The translations under genes and the position numbers were made by a program. A DNA stretch of 64,000 nucleotides, from the NCBI GenBank assembly GCA_947000775.1, contig CAMQGK010000047.1, positions 62,001 to 126,000 on the forward strand. The letters run 5' to 3'. This document shows positions 59,074-64,000 of this stretch, piece after piece (the first letter of the stretch is position 1; each line of letters starts with the position of its first letter). The notes under the pieces are model-generated. The model was not told the origin of the DNA, made no database searches, and was given only the letters and a program-made list of their open reading frames with translations. The stretch comes from Pterois miles. Its lineage: Eukaryota; Chordata; Actinopteri; Perciformes; Scorpaenidae.

Positions 59074-61055
59074 TCAACACACTTAACCGCCTTCAGCTCC
59101 ACACTTTACACACTGGACTGATCTCATGTTTATATCAGTCAAAAATACAACAACTCAGCCATGTAACATGATCCTGTGTTCAGTCTCAGACTGATGTTGG
59201 TTAACATGAATCTTCTTCAGTAGTAAATCAGTTGAAGGTTATATAAAACACCATTATTTATTTGCATTTTTATAGAGACTCAGACTGACTGTTGCTGTAG
59301 TTCAGCGGCTCCTTTACACCTTTACAACAATGAAGAAATGCTGATTCCCGACCAGGTCAGATGGATGACGGACCACAAGACGGACAGAACGGAAGGAAAC
59401 GCCTGTGTTTTCATGGACGACGTAAGTAAGCTGCACTCTAAAGGAAAATTTTGTCATTTTGGGAAATATGCATATTGATTTTCTAGCCAACACTTAGACA
59501 AGAAGATTGTTCCCACTGTAAATATGTAGCTGCAGCCAGCTTCAGTAGTGTCCAAGATGAAGCCTACACATGTTTTCCAGACTCATGTAATCTGTGACAC
59601 CACTGATCAATGCAGATTTATTTCAACATGAATTAGTCTTCATAGTTGATCGTTATAGCTGAATCTCTGGGAGTCACTGACAGCAGACTAAGAGAAGGAT
59701 CCACATTCCTGACTTGTTTCTGATCTCACACGACAGGACTATTCCCGGAGAGTGGACGACAACCGACCCACACCAAGCCAGCAGCATCACACAACCAGTC
59801 TGATGTGAGGAAGCTCCAGCACCACAGCAGTCAACTCAACACACTGAACCACCTTCAGCTCCACACTTTACACACTGGACTGATGTCATGTTTATATCAG
59901 TCAAAAAAACATAAATTCAGCCATGTAACATGATCCTGTGTTCAGTCTCATACTGATGTTGGTTAACATGAATCTTCTTCAGTTGTAAATCAGTTGAAGG
60001 TTATATAAAACACCATTTTTATTTGTATTTTTACAGAGACTCAGACTGAGTGTTACTGGAGTTCAGCGGCTCCTTTACAACAATGAAGAAATGCTGATTC
60101 CCGACCAAGTCAGATGGATGACGGACCACAAGACTGACAGAACGGACGGAAACGCCTGTGTTTTCCTGGACGACCTAAGTAAGCTGCTCTCTAAAGGAAA
60201 ATTTTTTTCCTTTTGGGAAATATGCATATTGATTTTCTAGCCAACAGTTAGACAAGAAGATTGTTACCGCAGTAAATATGTAGCTGCAGCCAGCTTCAGT
60301 AGTGTCCAAGATGAAGCCTACACATGTTTTCCAGACTCATATAACCTGTGACACCACTGATCAATGCAGATATATTTCAACATGAATTAGTCTTCATAGT
60401 TGAATATTATAGCTGAAGTCTGGGAGACACTGACAGCAGACTAAGAGAAGGATCCAGATTCCTGACTTGTTTCTGATCTCACAGGACAGGACTCCTCCCG
60501 GAGAGTGGACGACAACCGAACCACACCAAGCCAGCAGCATCACACAACCAGTCTGATGTGAGGAAGCTCCAGCACCACAGCAGTCCACTCAACACACTGA
60601 ACCGCCTTCAGCTCCACACTGTACACACTGGACTGATGTAATGTTCATTTCAGACAAAAAACACAAAAACTCAGCCATGTAACATGATCCTGTGTTCAGT
60701 CTCAGACTGATGTTGGTTAACATGAATCTTCTTCAGTAGTAAATCAGTTGAAAGTTATATAAAACACCATTATTTATTTGTATTTTTACAGAGACTCAGA
60801 CTGAGTGTTGCTGTAGTTCAGCGGCTCCTTTACAACAATGAAGAAATGCTGATTCCCGACCAGGTCAGATGGATGACGGACCACAAGACGGACAGAACGG
60901 ATGGAAACGGCTGTATTTTCGTGGACGACCTAAGTAAGCTGCACATTAAAGGAACATTTTGTCATTTTGGGAAATATGCATATTGATTTTCTAGCCAACA
61001 GTTAGACAAGAAATTTGTTACCACTGTAATTATGTAGCTGCAGCCAGCTTCAGTA
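59074..61055 (+). repeat. Macrosatellite array 2, segment left of the LTR insertion
   Basis: Exon A at 59276 (+8; acceptor TATAG), 60037 and 60792 (donor GT lost, CTAAG, in both). The 60037 copy shares GTTACTGGAG, GACCAAGTCAG and GACGACCTAAG with the 13510 copy in array 1. Ends at CAGTA, the target site of the LTR element. Confidence 0.93.
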
Positions 61056-61075
61056 TGTTACCAGTGTCCTCTCCT

Positions 61076-61960
61076 TCACTGGTGAGCCTTCTCTTTTACC
61101 ACACATGAGAGGAGGAAGTGTCCCCGCTGTCCACAGTAGATGCAGAGACCGTGCTGAAGGCTGCGCTGGCATTCCTCTGCCGACAGACGAGTTCTCCCCA
61201 GTTGCACGGGCTCCACCGGGGCGCTCGGGGGCGACGGACAGACCTCTGGAGTGGCCGGAAGTGGAGTTCTCCATGTAGGGCGCTGAGGAGTATACTGCGT
61301 CATGGGGTGCGGCGGTGGAACTGCAGCCTTTCTCCTTTCTTTCTCCCTCTCCCACAGTCTGTTGTCTATTCGAATTGCCAGGGCGATGACAGCGTCGGGG
61401 TCCTGCGGGAGGTCTAGGGGAGCCAGTTGATCCTTCACAGGATCCGAGAGACCATGCACGAAGGTGTCCAGATGGGAGCCGTTGTTCCAACCACTGTCCG
61501 CCGCCAGGGTGCGGAACTCAACGGCGTAGTCAGCAACCCGCCTCTTGCCCTGTCGCAGCCCCACCAGCACACGGGCAGCCTCTCTACCTGGAGTAGTGTG
61601 ATCAAATATTTTGCTTAGTGTCTCAGTGAATAATGACAACGAGGAACATACCGGGGATTGGCGCGCCCACTCTGCCGTGGCCCAGGCTTCTGCTCTGCCA
61701 GAAAGGTGGGTGATGATAAAAGCCACCTTCGCCCGTTCCGATGGAAATTGAGTCGCTTGAAGCTCAAACTGGAGAATCGCTCCAGTTTGGCCAGGTGAGG
61801 ACAACCTGACGGGGCTGGAGCTGGAGCCATCATGGGGTTCGCGACAGGTGTGACCTGGAAACTGGGCTCGGGCGCCGGCGAGGGACCCGCTTCTGCACTG
61901 GGAGGAGGGCGAGTTTCAAGCAGAGTCATTAGTGTCTGCATTTGTGTGCCGAGTTGATTA
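61076..61960 (-). pseudogene. Gypsy gag with CCHC zinc knuckle, frameshifted
   Basis: The main frame 61804-61076 (242 codons) contains a capsid-like core (FPSERAKVAFIITHLSGRAE, WATAEWARQSPVC, TLSKIFDHTTPGREAARVL, YAVEFRTLAADSGW, LDTFVHGLSDPVKDQLAPLD) and ends with the knuckle CIYCGQRGHFLLSC, a perfect C-x2-C-x4-H-x4-C. The N-terminal Pro/Ala-rich part is in another frame (61941 to about 61800), so one or more bases are lost or gained near 61800. It belongs to the retrotransposon gag/PNMA-type group. No protease or RT follows. Confidence 0.85.
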
Positions 61961-62124
61961 ATCTACTCAGCCAAGCGGAAGTTCTCCTGGCGTTCTGTTA
62001 GCTGTTTAACCCCCTGGCATACGGCGGTAAGCTGCTCCTCGTATTGGTGGGCTCTTGCCCTGTGCGAGAATCGCACTAGGAACTTGATCCGAGTCTGCTG
62101 AGTCCATTACTGGCTAGTTCGTAC

Positions 62125-62646
62125 TGTTATGTCTGGCGACACTGACAGGCTGGACTCAAATGCAAAAACTCACAGATCAAGGGTAGAGCAAAAATCGACG
62201 TCTTTAATGGAGAAAAAGGTCAGTACACAGTTATCAGACTTCAGGCAGAGGTACAAAATCGCTGGGCTAAAGGCAAAGTCAAAAACTGGCGGAGAATCAA
62301 AAACACACTGGGACTAACACTAGGAAATGCGGGTAAGCTTAACACTGTGGAAAAGACAAGACGAACGAGCACAGGATGAATGGGGAGCACACATTAAATA
62401 CCCGTGAGGGGAGTGATTGACTTTACACAGGTGGACACAATCAGGGCGGGGGATGACGATCGGCAGGTGAGTGGTGTAGAAATATGGTCAGAGAGATGTG
62501 CTCTAACGTCAAGGCGGGAAGCATGCAGGCAGGAAGTGACGTGCTCTGAAATGAGAAGGGATGTTAGAATACAAAATAAAACAGGAAGTGCAAAACATCA
62601 ACATGCAACCCAAATCCCCACACACTAAGATCTGATACCCTTGACA
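62125..62646 (-). repeat. LTR of the gag-bearing element
   Basis: Plus-strand ends TGTTATGTC and CCTTGACA give TGT...ACA. About 522 bp, next to the satellite target copy CAGTA on its right. Open frames inside it are chance. Confidence 0.75.
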
Positions 62647-63586
62647 CAGTAGTGTCATAGATGAAGCCTAAACATGTTTTCCAGACTCATATAACCTGTG
62701 ATACCACTGATCAATGCAGATTTATTTATACATGAATTAGTCTTCATAGTTGATCATTATAGCTGAAGTCTGGGAGACACTGACAGCAGACTAAGAGAAG
62801 GATCCAGAATTCCTGACTTGTTTCTGATCTCACAGGACAGGACTCTTCCCGGAGAGTGGACGACAACCGAACCACACCAAGCCAGCAGCATCACACAACC
62901 AGTCTGATGTGAGGAAGCTCCAGCACCACAGCAGTCCACTCAACACACTGAACCACCTTCAGCTCCACACTTTACACACTGGACTGATGTCATGTTTATA
63001 TCAGTCAAAAAAACATAAATTTAGCCATGTAACATGATCCTGTGTTCAGTCTCATACTGATGTTGGTTAACATGAATCTTCTTCAGTAGTTAATCAGTTG
63101 AAGTTTATATAAAACACCATTATTTATTAGTGTTTGTACAGAGACTCAGACTGAGTGTTGCTGTAGTTCAGCGGCTCCTTTACAACAATGAAGAAATGCT
63201 GATTCCCGACCAGGTCAGATGGATGACGGACCACAAGACGGACAGAATATACAGAAACGCCTGTGTTTTCTTGGAGTAAGTAAGTAAGCTGCACTCTAAA
63301 GGAACATTTTGTCATTTTGGGAAATATGCATATTGATTTTCTAGCCAACAGTTAGACAAGAAGGTTGTTACCACTGTAAATATGTAGCTGCAGTCAGCTT
63401 CAGTAGTGTCCAAGATGAAGCCTACACATGTTTTCCAGACTCATGTAATCTGTGACCCCGCTGATTAATGCAGATTTAATTCGACATGAATTAGTCTTCG
63501 TAGTTGATTATTATAGCTGACTCTCTTTGAGACACTGACAGCAGACTAAGAGAAGGATCCACATTCCTGACTTGTTTCTGATCTCA
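62647..63586 (+). repeat. Macrosatellite array 2, right end
   Basis: Resumes in the monomer at CAGTAGTGTCATAGATGAAG. Exon A at 63142 has a changed end (CTTGGA|GTAAGTAAG). The array stops at ATCTCA just before the exon B acceptor, where the second Gypsy fragment begins. Confidence 0.93.
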
Positions 63587-64000
63587 TGTAACACTTGAAT
63601 CAAAGAGGATTTCAGCTTCTCAAACGCCTGTTCCTGGTCCAACGTCCAGTCAGAAGATTGCAGCTTCCTGCATGACATTTTGGTTCTGTGTTTATATCCT
63701 CTCATTTTCACACCCTTCAGCAGGTCAAAGAGTGGCTTGGCGATGGCAGAATATCCCGGCACAAAATGTTGATAGTAATTTACCATCCCCAAAAATGATC
63801 TTATCCGCTTCTGGGATGGGGTCACACCATCAGGTTCCATTAAGTCGGCACTCGTCATGTTTGTGATGAACTTTGCTTGGGTCTGTTGAAACACCCTTCT
63901 CATCTATTATGTGGCCTAAAAACTTAACAGACCTTCTGAGGAGAAAACATTTCTTAGGGGCCAACTTTAAGTTATGACTGCGCAGCCTGTCAAACACCAT
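63587..64000 (-). mobile_element. Gypsy reverse transcriptase fragment, runs off the right edge
   Basis: The minus strand from the right edge reads MVFDRLRSHNLKLAPKKCF, KFLGHIIDEKGVSTDPSK, then in another frame VTPSQKRIRSFLGMVNYYQH, VPGYSAIAKPLFDLLKG and DQEQAFEKLKSSL, which is the RT thumb and connection to RNase H. There is a frame change at about 63870. The left edge abuts satellite without an LTR, so this is a fragment or an internal deletion. It is not the Gmr1 copy at 28-31 kb, which has different residues here. Confidence 0.8.

Larger units (their letters stand above)
61056..62646 (-). mobile_element. Ty3/Gypsy LTR element remnant (gag and one LTR), minus strand
   Basis: Inserted in a satellite monomer, with CAGTA at 61051-61055 and again at 62647-62651 as a 5-bp target duplication. 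On the minus strand the order is LTR (62646-62125), leader, gag, and then the element jumps to the last five bases of the other LTR (TGTTA on the plus strand, 61056-61060). All of pol and nearly the whole downstream LTR are gone. Both target copies survive, so the element inserted whole and was later deleted internally. Confidence 0.85.

Noticed and set aside
62129..62628. Plus-strand open frames at 62129-62317 and 62404-62628
   Set aside because: They lie within the LTR, read against its orientation, and resemble no protein.
88..63000. Recurring minus-strand open frames of 60-75 codons (MDCCGAGASSHQ... and MARKSIFIFPKM...)
   Set aside because: They are the reverse complement of exon B and exon A regions. 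They recur only because the monomer is conserved, vary freely at their ends, and lack splice or start support.

Overview
This is vertebrate, almost certainly teleost fish, genomic DNA. The signs are GT-AG intron structure, a Ty3/Gypsy element with the Gmr1-type domain order first described in cod, Tc1, hAT and Rex1/L2-like transposons, tRNA-derived SINEs, long TTTA and TA microsatellites, and no prokaryotic gene organisation. There is no large intact host protein gene. The dominant content is a gene-derived macrosatellite. A monomer of about 755 bp is repeated about 49 times in one (+) orientation: about 31 copies in array 1 (1-28.0 kb, interrupted by hAT copies), one isolated monomer at 42.5 kb, and about 17 in array 2 (49.06-63.59 kb, interrupted by an LTR element). 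Each monomer holds two exon-like blocks with good splice signals. Exon A is 138 bp, phase 0/0, with a polypyrimidine-AG acceptor and a GTAAGT donor. Exon B has an acceptor and, read in phase 0, 23 codons and a stop. About half of the exon A copies are frame-broken or have damaged donors, so most of the array cannot be coding now.

Layout. 1-17.9 kb is clean tandem array, with a six-monomer spacing duplication at 9.1-10.3 and 13.7-14.8 kb. 17.9-26.2 kb is an amplified compound unit (satellite plus a hAT transposon always at the same monomer position), with signs of poor base accuracy: a ~170-bp G tract and many small C-containing deletions. 28.0-31.8 kb is a 5'-truncated Gmr1-like Ty3/Gypsy element whose integrase lies before the reverse transcriptase, followed by a broken Tc1 transposase (31.8-32.7 kb).

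34.5-39.3 kb on the minus strand looks like a diverged, probably broken, four-exon gene: a TATA box, a first exon starting MVFFGPRVYG, a Pro/Asp-rich exon with an in-frame 82-codon duplication, and two 3' exons that resemble satellite exons A and B. It is the best local candidate for the gene family that gave rise to the satellite. 39.7-49.0 kb is a mosaic of old transposons, SINEs, microsatellites, a truncated LINE, and at 46.7-47.3 kb a possible promoter and 5' exons of a plus-strand gene.

49.06-61.06 kb is array 2, containing a tandem duplication of a five-monomer block (3.8 kb). 61.06-62.65 kb is an LTR retrotransposon remnant (gag plus one LTR, with a 5-bp target duplication) inserted into a monomer. 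Satellite resumes, and a second Gypsy fragment (minus strand) runs off the right edge. The two arrays share rare variants and orientation, so they probably derive from one array or exchanged sequence. Their history combines exon-pair amplification, block duplication and transposon capture.
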